DNA of 64,000 nt from Clostridiaceae bacterium BL-3. Lineage in GTDB: Bacteria > Bacillota > Clostridia > Clostridiales > Clostridiaceae. This document shows, in pieces, positions 42,890 through 53,180 of the stretch (position 1 is its first letter; every line of letters begins with the position of its first letter). The stretch lies in NCBI GenBank assembly GCA_902809985.1, contig CADDXC010000001.1, positions 2,604,001 through 2,668,000 of the forward strand. Reading direction: 5' to 3'. Position numbers and translations under genes: made by a program. The notes beneath the pieces are model-generated. The model ran no database searches, was not told where the DNA came from, and worked only from the letters and a program-made list of their open reading frames with translations.

Positions 42890-43846
42890 CTACCTTTCTT
42901 TTCTAAGCTCCTCTGCTATCTTTTCAATTCTCCTCAACCTGTGGTTTACCCCAGATTTGCCCACTTTAGGTTCCAGCATTTCACCTAATTCCTTTAAAGA
43001 TTCGCCCGGATAATTTAATCTGAGTTCGGCGATCTCTCTTAAATTCTTAGGGAGCCTATTTAGACCTATTTTCTTTTGTATAAGCTTTATGCTTTCTGTC
43101 TGTCTTACCGATGCATTCACAGTCTTGCTTAAATTCGCAGTTTCACAATTCACCAATCTATTTACATTATTTCTCATTTCCTTCATTATTCTTATATTTT
43201 CCAGTTTCAAAAGTGCAGAATATGCCCCTATTATACTTAAAAGATCCGCTATCTGTTCTCCCTCTTTGATATATACTATAAAACTGTTCTTCCTCTGTAT
43301 TATCTTGGAGTTCAATCCATATTCATTTACAAGATGGCTTAAATCACCTGCGTATATCTCATTATGGGTTACAAATTCTAAATGATAAGTCTTTTCAGGA
43401 TTGCTGATACTCCCTCCTCCCAGGAATGCTCCTCTTATATATGCTCTCTTCAGTAAATCAGTTCTCACCATGTTTTGGGGGATACTATAATCTAAAGAAA
43501 ATACATCCTCTTCCTCTTTTAAAATTCCCACTTCCTTAAGCAGTGTTCTAACATTCTCTCCTTCAGTTATAATTATCTCATATACATTGTTTTTTTTTAG
43601 AGAATTACTTTTTTTTACCAATATCTTTGAGTGCATATCAAACTTATTTTTTAATAACTTAAAAAGAAATCTAGCAGTTGGTGCATTTTCTGTAATTATC
43701 TTAAAACTAAATTTCCTTATGCCTCCTAAAAGTAAAGTTCCACTCACCTTCATTATTGCAGACAGTTCCGCTGCAGCCTCTTCTCTACCCATATTCGTAT
43801 ATCTGCAAATTTCATTTTTTACTCTCAATGAAAACGACATATCCAA
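42890..43846 (-). CDS. whiA: WhiA DNA-binding protein
   Basis: A 318-residue WhiA. The N-terminal part is a degenerate LAGLIDADG fold (KRAYIRGAFLGGGSISNPEK and YHLEFVTHNEIYAGDLSHLV). The C-terminal helix-turn-helix is NLREIAELRLNYPGESLKEL then EMLEPKVGKSGVNHRLRRIE. WhiA affects cell division and chromosome segregation in Bacillus and sporulation in Streptomyces. It follows yvcK and rapZ in the conserved rapZ-yvcK-whiA cluster, separated by eight bases. Confidence 0.96.
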   Translation of the reverse strand: MDMSFSLRVKNEICRYTNMGREEAAAELSAIMKVSGTLLLGGIRKFSFKIITENAPTARFLFKLLKNKFDMHSKILVKKSNSLKKNNVYEIIITEGENVRTLLKEVGILKEEEDVFSLDYSIPQNMVRTDLLKRAYIRGAFLGGGSISNPEKTYHLEFVTHNEIYAGDLSHLVNEYGLNSKIIQRKNSFIVYIKEGEQIADLLSIIGAYSALLKLENIRIMKEMRNNVNRLVNCETANLSKTVNASVRQTESIKLIQKKIGLNRLPKNLREIAELRLNYPGESLKELGEMLEPKVGKSGVNHRLRRIEKIAEELRKER

Positions 43847-43854
43847 TCTCCTAC

Positions 43855-45183
43855 TTATCTCTTTATTTCCTTTAACCTCTCCGACAAATAAAAATACTCT
43901 ATTATCTTTTTCCTATCATATAGAAGTTTTTTGTCCATAATAGTTTCTATCAATATAGAAGCTAATTTTTCAGAATTATGTCTTATCAGTCCATTTTTAG
44001 CACTTATAAAATCACCCTCTATGACCTTCACTCCCAGGGAATCCACGGCATCCTCATTTATTTTAACTAGATGAGATTCCTCCTCCTTATATTTTCCTTC
44101 CAATTCTCTGTTTATTTTTCCTACATTGACGATCACATAATCAATTATACCGCTGCCTATATGATTAAAAATAGTCCTTATATGATCTTCTACAGAAAAC
44201 CCATCTGTTTCACCGGGCTGGGTCATTATATTTGACACATAAAGCCTTATGGCGCTGGTATTTCGTACGGCATTGGCTATATCCTTTACCAAAAGATTGG
44301 GAATCACACTGGTATAAAGGCTGCCCGGCCCTAATATTACAGCATCTGCATCCAATATGGCATCCACTGCTTCTCTTAAAGCCCTGGCATTTTCAGGCTC
44401 TATGAATATCCTATCTATACTGCTGTTCTGCTCAACAGCCTCTCTTGGAATATTGGATTCTCCCTCCACAACAGAACCATTTTTCAATTTGGCTTTTAAA
44501 ACCAAATTATCCAGAGTTACGGGCATCACCTTTCCAGTTACTGCAAGAACAGAACTCATCTTATGAACAGCTTCCTCAAAATTTGCGGATATTCCATCCA
44601 TAGCAGCTAAGAAGAGGTTTCCAAAACTCTGATTTTTAAGTCTTCCATCTTTAAACCTGTATTGAAGTAAGTCTTCCATAAGAGGCTCAGTATCTGCAAG
44701 AGAGAGTATACAGTTTCTTATATCTCCCGGTGGAAGCATTCCCAAATCTTCTCTTAAGTCACCAGAACCTCCACCGTCATCTGCTACAGTCACTATAGCA
44801 GTTATATTTGAGGTGTAATACTTAAGTCCCCGGAGCATGGTAGAAAGCCCTGTACCTCCGCCTATAGCCACAATCTTAGGCCCTTTTACTAGAAGACGCT
44901 TTTCATATATGAGATTTTCTAATTTTTTTGAATCCAAGGATACGCTTAAATATCCTTTATTTATCAGTGCTATTATAGAACGCATTCCCTGGGTTATAGA
45001 AATATATACTACAAATATCCCTGATATAACTAAAAATATATAAAAAGAAATATAATAAAAGCTATAAAACCTCCTGTTTACAAATTCTATCACTCCAAAT
45101 ATTATAAATAATACTCCCATGGCTCCAAGCATAACCCACCTTTTAACTTTTATACCAGGTCTGAGCCAATCTACAATCCTCAT
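43855..45183 (-). CDS. yvcK: YvcK-family gluconeogenesis/morphogenesis factor with N-terminal membrane segments
   Basis: A 442-residue protein. The nucleotide-sugar-binding core starts [20 protein letters not shown] and continues [34 protein letters not shown] and [17 protein letters not shown]. YvcK supports cell-wall synthesis and growth on gluconeogenic carbon sources. This copy has about 110 extra N-terminal residues with two hydrophobic segments ([17 protein letters not shown] and [20 protein letters not shown]) not present in the 317-residue Bacillus protein, so it is probably membrane-anchored. The start overlaps the rapZ stop by four bases. Confidence 0.94.
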   Translation of the reverse strand: MRIVDWLRPGIKVKRWVMLGAMGVLFIIFGVIEFVNRRFYSFYYISFYIFLVISGIFVVYISITQGMRSIIALINKGYLSVSLDSKKLENLIYEKRLLVKGPKIVAIGGGTGLSTMLRGLKYYTSNITAIVTVADDGGGSGDLREDLGMLPPGDIRNCILSLADTEPLMEDLLQYRFKDGRLKNQSFGNLFLAAMDGISANFEEAVHKMSSVLAVTGKVMPVTLDNLVLKAKLKNGSVVEGESNIPREAVEQNSSIDRIFIEPENARALREAVDAILDADAVILGPGSLYTSVIPNLLVKDIANAVRNTSAIRLYVSNIMTQPGETDGFSVEDHIRTIFNHIGSGIIDYVIVNVGKINRELEGKYKEEESHLVKINEDAVDSLGVKVIEGDFISAKNGLIRHNSEKLASILIETIMDKKLLYDRKKIIEYFYLSERLKEIKR

Positions 45184-46067
45184 AGCTTTTTACCACCTTT
45201 ATCATTCACGTCTTCTTCAATATCCCTGTGGTCTATATTAACTTTATGCCCATTAGCTTTTAATCTACTGTAAATAGCATTGGCAATAGTTACAGATCTA
45301 TGCCTCCCTCCAGTGCATCCTATGGATACAATAAGCTGTCTCTTACCCTCCTTCAAATAATTTGGAATTAGGAACTCCAACATGTCTTCCAGCTTATCTA
45401 TAAATACTATAGTTTCTTTGAAATCCATTATATACTCTATTACAGGTTTATCTTTTCCAGAATATCTTTTAAGAGCTGGTATATAGAATGGATTTGGCAA
45501 AAATCTTACGTCAAATACCAAATCCGAATCAACTGGTATGCCGTATTTAAAACCAAATGAAAGTACAGTTATCATCAGCTGAGTTTCTATTTGACCCTCT
45601 TCTGAGTATATCTTTGTTATTTTCTCCCTCAACTCTCTGGTTGCAAGTTTTGAAGTATCTATTATATTATCTGCTCTGTCTTTTATATCTTTAAGTCTAT
45701 TTCTCTCCATAAGTATTCCATTTAAAATTCTCCCATCAGGAGACAATGGATGTTTTCTTCTAGATTCTTTAAATCTTTTAACTAATACCTCATTTGAAGC
45801 ATCCAAAAACAATATTTCATATTTATATCCTTCCTCTTTTATATAATTTAAGCTTTCAAATATATCATCAAAAAACTGCCCTCCTCTTATATCTATTACT
45901 AAAGCTATTTTATCTATTTTACCATCAGTTTGATAACAGGCCTCTGCAAATTTAGGTATAAGGGTAGGAGGAAGATTATCTACACAAAAAAAACCCAAAT
46001 CTTCCAAACTTCTTATAGCCTGAGTTTTCCCGGCTCCTGATAATCCTGTCACTATAACAAATCTCAT
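45180..46067 (-). CDS. rapZ: RNase adapter / nucleotide-binding protein RapZ
   Basis: A 295-residue P-loop protein starting [20 protein letters not shown] at 46067, with GGAGGA eight bases upstream. Other signatures are [40 protein letters not shown] and the C-terminal [20 protein letters not shown], where the Cys and His bind the metabolite. In E. coli RapZ senses glucosamine 6-phosphate and guides RNase E; in Firmicutes (YvjK/YvcJ) the role is less clear, linked to competence and wall metabolism. First gene of the rapZ-yvcK-whiA group. Confidence 0.95.
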   Translation of the reverse strand: MRFVIVTGLSGAGKTQAIRSLEDLGFFCVDNLPPTLIPKFAEACYQTDGKIDKIALVIDIRGGQFFDDIFESLNYIKEEGYKYEILFLDASNEVLVKRFKESRRKHPLSPDGRILNGILMERNRLKDIKDRADNIIDTSKLATRELREKITKIYSEEGQIETQLMITVLSFGFKYGIPVDSDLVFDVRFLPNPFYIPALKRYSGKDKPVIEYIMDFKETIVFIDKLEDMLEFLIPNYLKEGKRQLIVSIGCTGGRHRSVTIANAIYSRLKANGHKVNIDHRDIEEDVNDKGGKKL

Positions 46068-46184
46068 GGCCACATTCCTCCACCAACAAATATTTAGCAT
46101 TTATATAAAATTTTTAAAATCAACTTATGCAAATTTACTTTTTTTAATTATAGCACAATGAATTAGAAGAATAAATATAGTTTA

Positions 46185-46226
46185 AAGTGGAGAATCAAAT
46201 GCAGTATTAGCACTAATTCTCCACTT
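46185..46226 (-). terminator. Hairpin between murB and rapZ
   Basis: AAGTGGAGAAT (46185-46195) and its exact complement ATTCTCCACTT (46216-46226) form an 11-bp stem with a 20-base loop. The minus-strand tail is TAAACTATATTT, so it is a weak terminator or an mRNA-stability hairpin. Confidence 0.5.
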
Positions 46227-46277
46227 AAACTGATATTTAATATCTATACTTTGAACCTTAGGGAAAATTTTTATATT

Positions 46278-47192
46278 TTAATCTTCTCCTATAATCCTAA
46301 CTTCAGTATAAAGATCCACATTGAACTTTTCCTTCACCCTATGCTGCACAATCTTTATCAAATTTAAAATATCACTGGCAGTAGCATTTCCCCTGTTTAT
46401 TATAAACCCCGAGTGTTTTTCGGAAACCTGGGCATCTCCCACATTTTCCCCCTTTAACCCGCTGTCCTCTATTAATTTAGCGGCAAAATGGCCTTCCGGT
46501 CTCTTAAAAGTACTTCCTGCTGAAGCATATTCCAAGGGCTGCTTTTGACTTCTTCTTCTATTTAAATCATCTATACGATTTTTTATCTTTTCATATTCTC
46601 CATTTTTTAAATTAAAAGTCACTTCTAAAACAGTATATCCATACATCAATATAGAACTCATTCTATATCCCAATTTCAGCTCATCTCTATCAAGCACCCT
46701 TACTTCGCCAAAATTGTCTACAACCTTTGCGCTCTCTATTATATTGGAGATTTCTCCATTATATGCACCTGCATTCATGGTAACTGCCCCTCCCACACTG
46801 CCAGGGATTCCACAGGCAAATTCAATTCCCGTTAAACTGCTATTTAAGGCAGCAGCTGAAATCTCTTTCAAAGATGCTCCGCTTTCTGAAATAATTTTAT
46901 TTCCCTCAACTATAATATGATTTAATTTTATAAGCTTAATTATTATACCCCTTATTCCGCCATCTTTTACAAGTAAGTTGGAACCATTTCCCATTATATA
47001 AAAAGGTACATTATTCTTCTTACAAAATTTTATTACATCTATCACCTGTTGAAAATTTCTTGGAGTAATAAGTATATCTGCAGGTCCTCCCACCTTAAAA
47101 GAAGTATGATATTTCATAGGTTCATCTATTCTTATATCCTCTTCATTCAATATTTCTTTCAAATTTATAGCAAAATTTTTAAACTTATTCAT
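46278..47192 (-). CDS. murB: UDP-N-acetylenolpyruvoylglucosamine reductase
   Basis: A 304-residue flavoenzyme of peptidoglycan precursor synthesis. FAD-binding stretches are [20 protein letters not shown] and [20 protein letters not shown]. The proton donor Ser lies in [20 protein letters not shown], and the C-terminal Glu in [13 protein letters not shown]. Length is typical of Gram-positive MurB. The start has an AAGGAG site. The gene stands between uvrC and rapZ, with gaps of about 120 and 210 bases. Confidence 0.96.
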   Translation of the reverse strand: MNKFKNFAINLKEILNEEDIRIDEPMKYHTSFKVGGPADILITPRNFQQVIDVIKFCKKNNVPFYIMGNGSNLLVKDGGIRGIIIKLIKLNHIIVEGNKIISESGASLKEISAAALNSSLTGIEFACGIPGSVGGAVTMNAGAYNGEISNIIESAKVVDNFGEVRVLDRDELKLGYRMSSILMYGYTVLEVTFNLKNGEYEKIKNRIDDLNRRRSQKQPLEYASAGSTFKRPEGHFAAKLIEDSGLKGENVGDAQVSEKHSGFIINRGNATASDILNLIKIVQHRVKEKFNVDLYTEVRIIGED

Positions 47193-47311
47193 TGTAAGTA
47201 TTCTCCTTGAAAATTAAAATTAAGTATTATATTTAGTATAATGTATGTATACTACTTAATCAAGACTGTACATTCTTATATATTACATTTTACCCATTAA
47301 ATTCAAGCCTA

Positions 47312-49183
47312 TTAATTTTTACTGCCATTTTTGAAATAAAAAATGATATTTTCCGCCGTTCGTCTGTCTATAGAAGGTACAGCCAGCAGTTCCTCTAGAT
47401 TTGCCTTTTTTATATTATCTATGCTTCCAAATTTCTTCAACAATGCTTTTCTTCTGACCGCTCCTACATTAGGTATATCTTCAAGTACTGAATGAAACAC
47501 TCTTTTATTTCTAAGACTTCTGTGATAAGATATGGCAAACCTGTGAACTTCATCTTGTATTCTTGTAACAAGCTTATTCACATTAGGACTATAGCCTATG
47601 GCCAATTCTTCATTGTTATATATAATCCCTCTTGTCCTATGCCGGTCATCTTTCACCATTCCGCATACCGGTATGTCTATTCCAAGTTCTTTCAATATTT
47701 GAAGTGCCACATTTACCTGCCCTTTTCCTCCATCCATAAGGATCAGATCTGGAAAAATACAAAACTTTCCAGCACTCAATTCAAGATTTTTCTCCTTTAT
47801 TTTCTCTATTTCATCCAGACCGTGCTGAAATCTTCTTTTAATTATCTCTCTCATGCTGTCATAGTCATTTGCCCCTACTACAGTGTTTATCCTAAATCTC
47901 CTATAATCGCTATTCTTAGGTCTTCCATTCTCAAACACCACCATAGAACCTACAGAATCCACTCCTTGAATGTTTGATATATCATAGGCCTCTATTCTAT
48001 GGGGAATATCGTCAAGTTTAAGTATTTCAGAAAGTTCTTCAAGTGATGTATCATATAATTTTTTATCCTGAATAAACTTTAATTTAAAATTTTTTAGCAT
48101 AGTTTCAGCATTTTTTTGAACCAAGTCCAAAATTGCCTTTTTGTCACCTCTAAGTGGAATTCTAATATACACTTTAGAACTTTTCTTCATACTGAGCCAA
48201 TCCTCCAGCAGTTCAATATCATCCACTTCAGGTACATATATGGTCTTACCTATATAAGCAGTGCCTCCATAAAACTCCTTTATAAAATTGGCTATTACTT
48301 CGCTCTTAGGTAAATCCACTGTATTTTCCACAATAAAATGTTCTCTGCCAATTATTTTCCCAGATCTCAAAAAGAACACTTGCAGACAGCTGTCTTTTCC
48401 ATCAGAGTACATATTTATAAAGTCCTCATTTTCAAAACCCACTGTAGTTATTTTCTGCTTTTCAATAACTTTTTCCACTGCAAATATCTTATCTCTCAAC
48501 TCCGCTGCTTTTTCAAATTCAAGATTTTCCGAAGCGGAATTCATATTTTCTTTCAGTTCTCTGACTATATCCTTATTTTTCCCGGATAAAAAATCTATTA
48601 CCTCATTCACTATATCCCTATATTTTTCCCTACTAATGTATCCTCCGCAGGGAGCTTTGCAGATCCCTATATAATAATTCAGACAGGGTCTTATTTTTTT
48701 TCCATCTTCCTTTATGGAAAACCTGCAGGTCCTTATAGGAAATATTTTTTTTATGATCTCCATAGTCTCATATACAGAAGAAGAGCTTACATAAGGTCCA
48801 AAATATTTTGCACCATCTCTAGCCACAGTTCTCGCATATATTATTCTAGGAAAATCTTCATTTACAGTTATCTTTAAAAATGGATATCTCTTATCATCTT
48901 TCAATAGTATATTATAGTGTGGTCTGTATTTTTTAATCAAATTGCATTCTAAAATAAGGGCTTCCATTTCTGAATCAGTTACAATATATTCAAATTCAGA
49001 AATATGTCTGACCATGGCTTTCACTTTTTCTGAATGATTTTTTGAACTCTGAAAATATTGTCTCACTCTATTTTTTAAAATTTTTGCTTTTCCCACATAT
49101 ATAATTTCTCCCAGAGAATTTTTCATCAAATATACTCCAGGTTTATCTGGCAATACTTTTAGCTGATATTGAAAATCAAACAC
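47312..49183 (-). CDS. uvrC: Excinuclease ABC subunit C
   Basis: A 623-residue UvrC that makes both incisions in nucleotide excision repair. The N-terminal GIY-YIG nuclease is DKPGVYLMKNSLGEIIYVGK with AKILKNRVRQYF. The UVR domain contacting UvrB is SENLEFEKAAELRDKIFAVE. The second nuclease (RNase H-like) includes AYDISNIQGVDSVGSMVVFE, and the C-terminus has two helix-hairpin-helix motifs (DIPNVGAVRRKALLKKFGSI and VPSIDRRTAENIIFYF). Full length, no defects seen. Confidence 0.97.
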   Translation of the reverse strand: MFDFQYQLKVLPDKPGVYLMKNSLGEIIYVGKAKILKNRVRQYFQSSKNHSEKVKAMVRHISEFEYIVTDSEMEALILECNLIKKYRPHYNILLKDDKRYPFLKITVNEDFPRIIYARTVARDGAKYFGPYVSSSSVYETMEIIKKIFPIRTCRFSIKEDGKKIRPCLNYYIGICKAPCGGYISREKYRDIVNEVIDFLSGKNKDIVRELKENMNSASENLEFEKAAELRDKIFAVEKVIEKQKITTVGFENEDFINMYSDGKDSCLQVFFLRSGKIIGREHFIVENTVDLPKSEVIANFIKEFYGGTAYIGKTIYVPEVDDIELLEDWLSMKKSSKVYIRIPLRGDKKAILDLVQKNAETMLKNFKLKFIQDKKLYDTSLEELSEILKLDDIPHRIEAYDISNIQGVDSVGSMVVFENGRPKNSDYRRFRINTVVGANDYDSMREIIKRRFQHGLDEIEKIKEKNLELSAGKFCIFPDLILMDGGKGQVNVALQILKELGIDIPVCGMVKDDRHRTRGIIYNNEELAIGYSPNVNKLVTRIQDEVHRFAISYHRSLRNKRVFHSVLEDIPNVGAVRRKALLKKFGSIDNIKKANLEELLAVPSIDRRTAENIIFYFKNGSKN

Positions 49184-49199
49184 TTAATCACTCCTAAAA

Positions 49200-49808
49200 C
49201 TATTTGTAAAATATAACTGGAAGTCTATATATTGTAAATAAAATTCCACATATCATCAACAATTCCTCTATAGCAGAACCAACTTTAGAATTAGTTCTAT
49301 AAGTGAGAGGAAATTTAAATTTCTTATTTTCAACAGGATAAAAAAGCGGTACTCCCCTATTTGTAAACATATCACATAACAAATGCATGCCGTAACCTAC
49401 CATAAAATAATAAACCAAATAATGGATATTGTACATATTACCTAGATATCCTACAATAAAAGAAAACATTATCATACCTGTAAAACTGTGAGTTAATCCA
49501 TTTCTATGAGAGGATACTGCTATTATAATGAAAGATATTCCAATAGCCTTCATTATTGGGGCATCAGTATATAAATAATCATACCAGATAAAAGTTATTC
49601 CAATACAGCCATAAAAAATAACTTTGGTAAATTTGTTTTTAAAAGGAAGAATATATTTATTTACTATGCTTTTAGGGTGATCTACATCCGGCAATATAGA
49701 TGCAAATGCCACCAATAAAAGTCCCATAAAATTAAATTTGCCGGGAAGTATGTTGTAAATTGATAAATAGGTGATTAGCCCCATGCCTATATGAGTTTTC
49801 CCCTTCAT
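49200..49808 (-). CDS. YdjM-family membrane metal-dependent hydrolase
   Basis: A 202-residue multi-pass membrane protein: KTHIGMGLITYLSIYNILPG, ASILPDVDHPKSIVNKYILP, FIIIAVSSHRNGLTHSFTGM and YFMVGYGMHLLCDMFTNRGV. The conserved His and Asp residues (HIG, PDVDHP, HRNGLTHS, HLLCD) mark the YdjM/LexA-regulated membrane hydrolase family, whose substrate is unknown. The start has GGAG. It lies 16 bases upstream of uvrC, so the two may share a transcript. Confidence 0.82.
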   Translation of the reverse strand: MKGKTHIGMGLITYLSIYNILPGKFNFMGLLLVAFASILPDVDHPKSIVNKYILPFKNKFTKVIFYGCIGITFIWYDYLYTDAPIMKAIGISFIIIAVSSHRNGLTHSFTGMIMFSFIVGYLGNMYNIHYLVYYFMVGYGMHLLCDMFTNRGVPLFYPVENKKFKFPLTYRTNSKVGSAIEELLMICGILFTIYRLPVIFYK

Positions 49809-49983
49809 ATTTTCTCCTCATTAACTGTCATAATATTAGACAACTTTCATGCTTTTAATTTCAATAACCCCTTTATTGACTATATTATAGCATTAAATTC
49901 AGAGTAACTTCGTATTTTACATCAAAATTTCCCGGGAAATTTATACAATTGGAAATATATAATCGACAATACACAATTTACAG

Positions 49984-51411
49984 TTATTTTCTAAGTGCTG
50001 TCCTCATAACTTCCGCCGCTATAGAAGCAGCCAATTTTCCTCCCTGTCCTCCATTTTCTACAATCACCGCCACAGCTACTTTTGGATCTTCATAAGGTGC
50101 AAAACCTATGAACCAGGAGTGAGGTGGTGAATATTTTCCCATAGATTCATTGTCTGCTGTTCCAGTCTTTCCAGCTACGTCCATTCCCGCTATGGAAGCA
50201 TTAACTCCTGTTCCCGATTCCACTACAGATCTCATAAGATCTCGCATGACATCTGCTGTGCTGGTGGATATCAACTGTCCTACCTGTTCCGGCTGTATAC
50301 TTTTTACCTCTTGGCCCGTATTTGTAAGTACATCACTTACCAAATGAGGCTTCATAAGAATTCCTCTGTTGGCTATAGTGCTTGTAACCACTGCCATCTG
50401 AAGCGGACTCGCCAGGTCACTGCTCTGTCCTATGGCACTTTGGGCTATGCTTCCTTTTTCATAGGACTTAAGAGATGGAAACTTGCTGGGTTCCACTGGT
50501 ATGCCATCTGTTGGGATTTCTTTGTTGAAAAATAATTTCTCTGCAGTCTGCTTTAATTTGTCATTTCCCAATTCAAGCCCCAGAGTTCCAAAATATACGT
50601 TGCTGGAATGTGTATACGCATCTTTGAAATTTATGCTTCCCAAAACTTCTCCTTCAAAATTATTCAGTGAATAACCTCCTCCCAGAGGGAGGCTCCCGGT
50701 ATCTTGGATGTACTTATTCTGAACACCAGGTATATTTTCCAGGGCACTTATGGCAGTCACGGTCTTAAAAGTGGAACCAGGAGGATACAAACCTGCTGTA
50801 GCTCTGTTCAAAAGCGGTTTATTACTGTCTTGGTTCAATTGTTTCCAGGTATTTTGCAGGTTATTTGGATCAAAAGAAGGTCTTGAGACCATGGCTATTA
50901 CTTCTCCAGTCTTGGGATTCAAAGCCACAACAGCACCCTTATTACTACCTAAAAGATTATAAGCCGCCTGCTGGGTGTTTAGATCTAAAGTTGTCTTCAA
51001 ACTATAGCCGATCTTTTTTTGAGCCTTTCCTTTGTTTAATATGAAGCTCTTTATACTGTCCTGAATATTTGAGGACATAAGTTCCTCATCGTACTTTCTC
51101 TCAAGACCTGTAATCCCATATTTAATATCTACATACCCAAGCACATGGGCAAATATAGCTCCTCCGGTATACTCTCTCTTTTGAGTTTCTGCATTTATAG
51201 GTTGACTTTTAGTGAGGGCATTGCCATTTCTATCATATATGGTTCCCCTGAGCACTTCATTTCTCTTTATCCAAAGCCTCCTATTGTAGGTACTGTTCAA
51301 TATTTTCGGGCCTGTTAACATTTCAAAATAGGTCATGTAGGAGATAAGAGCTATAAAGCATATTAAAAAAACCATCATTACCTTTTTTATATTATTCAAT
51401 ATGTCATTCAT
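49984..51411 (-). CDS. pbpA: Class B penicillin-binding protein (transpeptidase)
   Basis: A 475-residue transpeptidase with one N-terminal membrane anchor (VMMVFLICFIALISYMTYF). Catalytic motifs are complete: YPPGSTFKTVTAISALENIP (SxxK), YTHSSNVYFGTLGLE (SxN) and MDVAGKTGTADNESMGKYSP (KTG). It is shorter than the division PBPs with a large PASTA or linker domain. It pairs with the SEDS polymerase directly upstream, four bases apart, as in the FHA-SEDS-PBP clusters of other Gram-positives. The role in elongation, division or sporulation is not decidable here. Confidence 0.92.
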   Translation of the reverse strand: MNDILNNIKKVMMVFLICFIALISYMTYFEMLTGPKILNSTYNRRLWIKRNEVLRGTIYDRNGNALTKSQPINAETQKREYTGGAIFAHVLGYVDIKYGITGLERKYDEELMSSNIQDSIKSFILNKGKAQKKIGYSLKTTLDLNTQQAAYNLLGSNKGAVVALNPKTGEVIAMVSRPSFDPNNLQNTWKQLNQDSNKPLLNRATAGLYPPGSTFKTVTAISALENIPGVQNKYIQDTGSLPLGGGYSLNNFEGEVLGSINFKDAYTHSSNVYFGTLGLELGNDKLKQTAEKLFFNKEIPTDGIPVEPSKFPSLKSYEKGSIAQSAIGQSSDLASPLQMAVVTSTIANRGILMKPHLVSDVLTNTGQEVKSIQPEQVGQLISTSTADVMRDLMRSVVESGTGVNASIAGMDVAGKTGTADNESMGKYSPPHSWFIGFAPYEDPKVAVAVIVENGGQGGKLAASIAAEVMRTALRK

Positions 51412-51415
51412 CCTT

Positions 51416-52630
51416 CTACCTACCTTCCTCTGATATTTTTTGAATTATGCCTAAAGAAAAAAACGTTATTAACATGGAGCTTCCGCCCCTGCTTACAAGA
51501 GGCAGAGTTATACCCGTAAGGGGAATGGCATTCATAACACCTCCGACTATAACCAGTACTTGTGATGCTATCATGGCGCTGTACCCCACAGCCAAAAGCC
51601 TTGAAAATTCATCGTTTCCATACACGGCAGCTCTCATACATCTATAAAACAACAAAAAATACAATATTATTATGGCAAATCCCATCAATATCCCCAATTC
51701 CTCACAAAGTACTGCAAATATAAAATCCGTAGTATTTATGGGCACATATTCGGGGTGTCCCAATCCCAACCCTGTTCCAGTAAGTCCTCCAGATGCTATA
51801 GAAAACATGGATTGGACAATTTGATAGCTTTGATCATTTGCATATGGCCAGGGGTTTTTCCATATCATAACTCTTGTTCTAACATGATCAAACAGTTTAT
51901 AACTCATCAGGGCCCCTGCAGCAGATAATAAAAAGCAAACTATAACATATTTAAATTTTGAAGTTGCTATATAGAGCATGGTTATAGCTATTCCAAAAAA
52001 TATGAGGGCAGATCCAAGATCTCTCTGAATCACCATGAACCCAAGGGACATCATTACAACCAGTGCAGGTATTATAAGGCTTTTGAAATTCTTATAATCC
52101 TTTAGGTCTGCAGCTAAATACGCAACTAAAAATAACTTTCCAAATTCCGAGGGTTGAAACTGAAAGCCAGCTATATCCACCCAGTTCTTAGAACCATTTA
52201 ACTCAATGCCGACAAAAGTACCCATTCCCATAAATATCAGCGTGAACACCAGATAGATATATTTATACTTGCTGAACCTACTTGTATCCGGCATTAAGAC
52301 CACAATAAGTATAAATCCTGTAACCCCCACTGCAAACCAGACTATCTGTTTGATTGCAACTGCCATGTTCAATCTATACAACATCACCATACCTATAACA
52401 GACAGTATACTGGAAAAAATAAATATATATTTATCTCCATCGGAAAAAAATTTTCTTATTACAAAATATGAATATCCTATAAGCAGGCAGATTACCAGTG
52501 CCATTACCATGGCTCCTTTATCAAAAGGCTGCTTTATTATTGCCAGATTAAAAAAGCATATGAAGCATAAAAAGTATGTATATTTCAATAATTTTTTTTC
52601 GTCCTTAATAGAGTCCAATACTCTCACCAC
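51416..52630 (-). CDS. FtsW/RodA/SpoVE SEDS peptidoglycan glycosyltransferase
   Basis: A 404-residue protein with about ten membrane helices. Family signatures include LNGSKNWVDIAGFQFQPSEF, GKLFLVAYLAADLKDY, IQRDLGSALIFFGIAITMLY, TGTGLGLGHPEYVPINTTDF and GITLPLVSRGGSSMLITFFS. SEDS proteins polymerise lipid II; the adjacent transpeptidase cross-links the product. The FtsW or RodA assignment cannot be settled from sequence alone, so no symbol is given. Upstream is the FHA gene. Confidence 0.93.
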   Translation of the reverse strand: MVRVLDSIKDEKKLLKYTYFLCFICFFNLAIIKQPFDKGAMVMALVICLLIGYSYFVIRKFFSDGDKYIFIFSSILSVIGMVMLYRLNMAVAIKQIVWFAVGVTGFILIVVLMPDTSRFSKYKYIYLVFTLIFMGMGTFVGIELNGSKNWVDIAGFQFQPSEFGKLFLVAYLAADLKDYKNFKSLIIPALVVMMSLGFMVIQRDLGSALIFFGIAITMLYIATSKFKYVIVCFLLSAAGALMSYKLFDHVRTRVMIWKNPWPYANDQSYQIVQSMFSIASGGLTGTGLGLGHPEYVPINTTDFIFAVLCEELGILMGFAIIILYFLLFYRCMRAAVYGNDEFSRLLAVGYSAMIASQVLVIVGGVMNAIPLTGITLPLVSRGGSSMLITFFSLGIIQKISEEGR

Positions 52631-52669
52631 CCATCTATTTACAGCAATTTTATAATATTCAAATTAAAA

Positions 52670-53110
52670 CTACCCTATGACCTTAAAAGACGTATTACCT
52701 ATTCTTATTTCATCTCCGGAATTCAGATAGTGCTTTCCCCTTAGTTTTTTCCCGTTTAAAAGAGTTCCGTTAGTGCTTTCCAAATCCTCCAATATGCAGT
52801 CCTTTCCATTTTTTATATAAATTCTGGCATGATGCCCTGATGCATAAGGATCTTCTAATATAAGCTGATTATCATTTTTTCTTCCTACGGTTATTTCTCT
52901 TCTAACCGGAATCACAGCTCCCTTCCTGAGATTGGAATTATTACCCGGGTTTATCACTTCAAGTCCAAAGGATTTTCTATTTATTCTTCTCGCTCTTCTA
53001 CTTCCCACTTTTATATCCTTATACATTATCCTGAGCGCCCAAAATATTATAATATAAACTATACCTATGATTACAATTTTAAAAATCATACTCAATTTAC
53101 TCAGATCCAT
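52670..53110 (-). CDS. Membrane-anchored FHA domain protein
   Basis: A 146-residue protein with one N-terminal membrane helix (MIFKIVIIGIVYIIIFWALR) and a C-terminal FHA domain: EITVGRKNDNQLILEDPYAS, GHHARIYIKNGKDCILEDLE and STNGTLLNGKKLRGKHYLNS. FHA domains bind phosphothreonine, so this may recruit a Ser/Thr-kinase target to the SEDS-PBP pair encoded next. Actinobacteria have the same FHA-SEDS-PBP order next to PknA and PknB; no kinase is seen here. Confidence 0.9.
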   Translation of the reverse strand: MDLSKLSMIFKIVIIGIVYIIIFWALRIMYKDIKVGSRRARRINRKSFGLEVINPGNNSNLRKGAVIPVRREITVGRKNDNQLILEDPYASGHHARIYIKNGKDCILEDLESTNGTLLNGKKLRGKHYLNSGDEIRIGNTSFKVIG

Positions 53111-53136
53111 TTAAAAGTATCCTCCTTAACACATAG

Positions 53137-53173
53137 AAAGACTAGCATTATAAGTGTGCCTATGCTAGCCTTT
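53137..53173 (-). terminator. Hairpin after uvrA
   Basis: AAAGACTAGCAT pairs with ATGCTAGCCTTT (one G-U) around a 13-base loop, just past the uvrA stop. The minus-strand tail TCTATGTG is poor in T, so termination may be partial. Confidence 0.5.
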
Positions 53174-53180
53174 ATATAAA

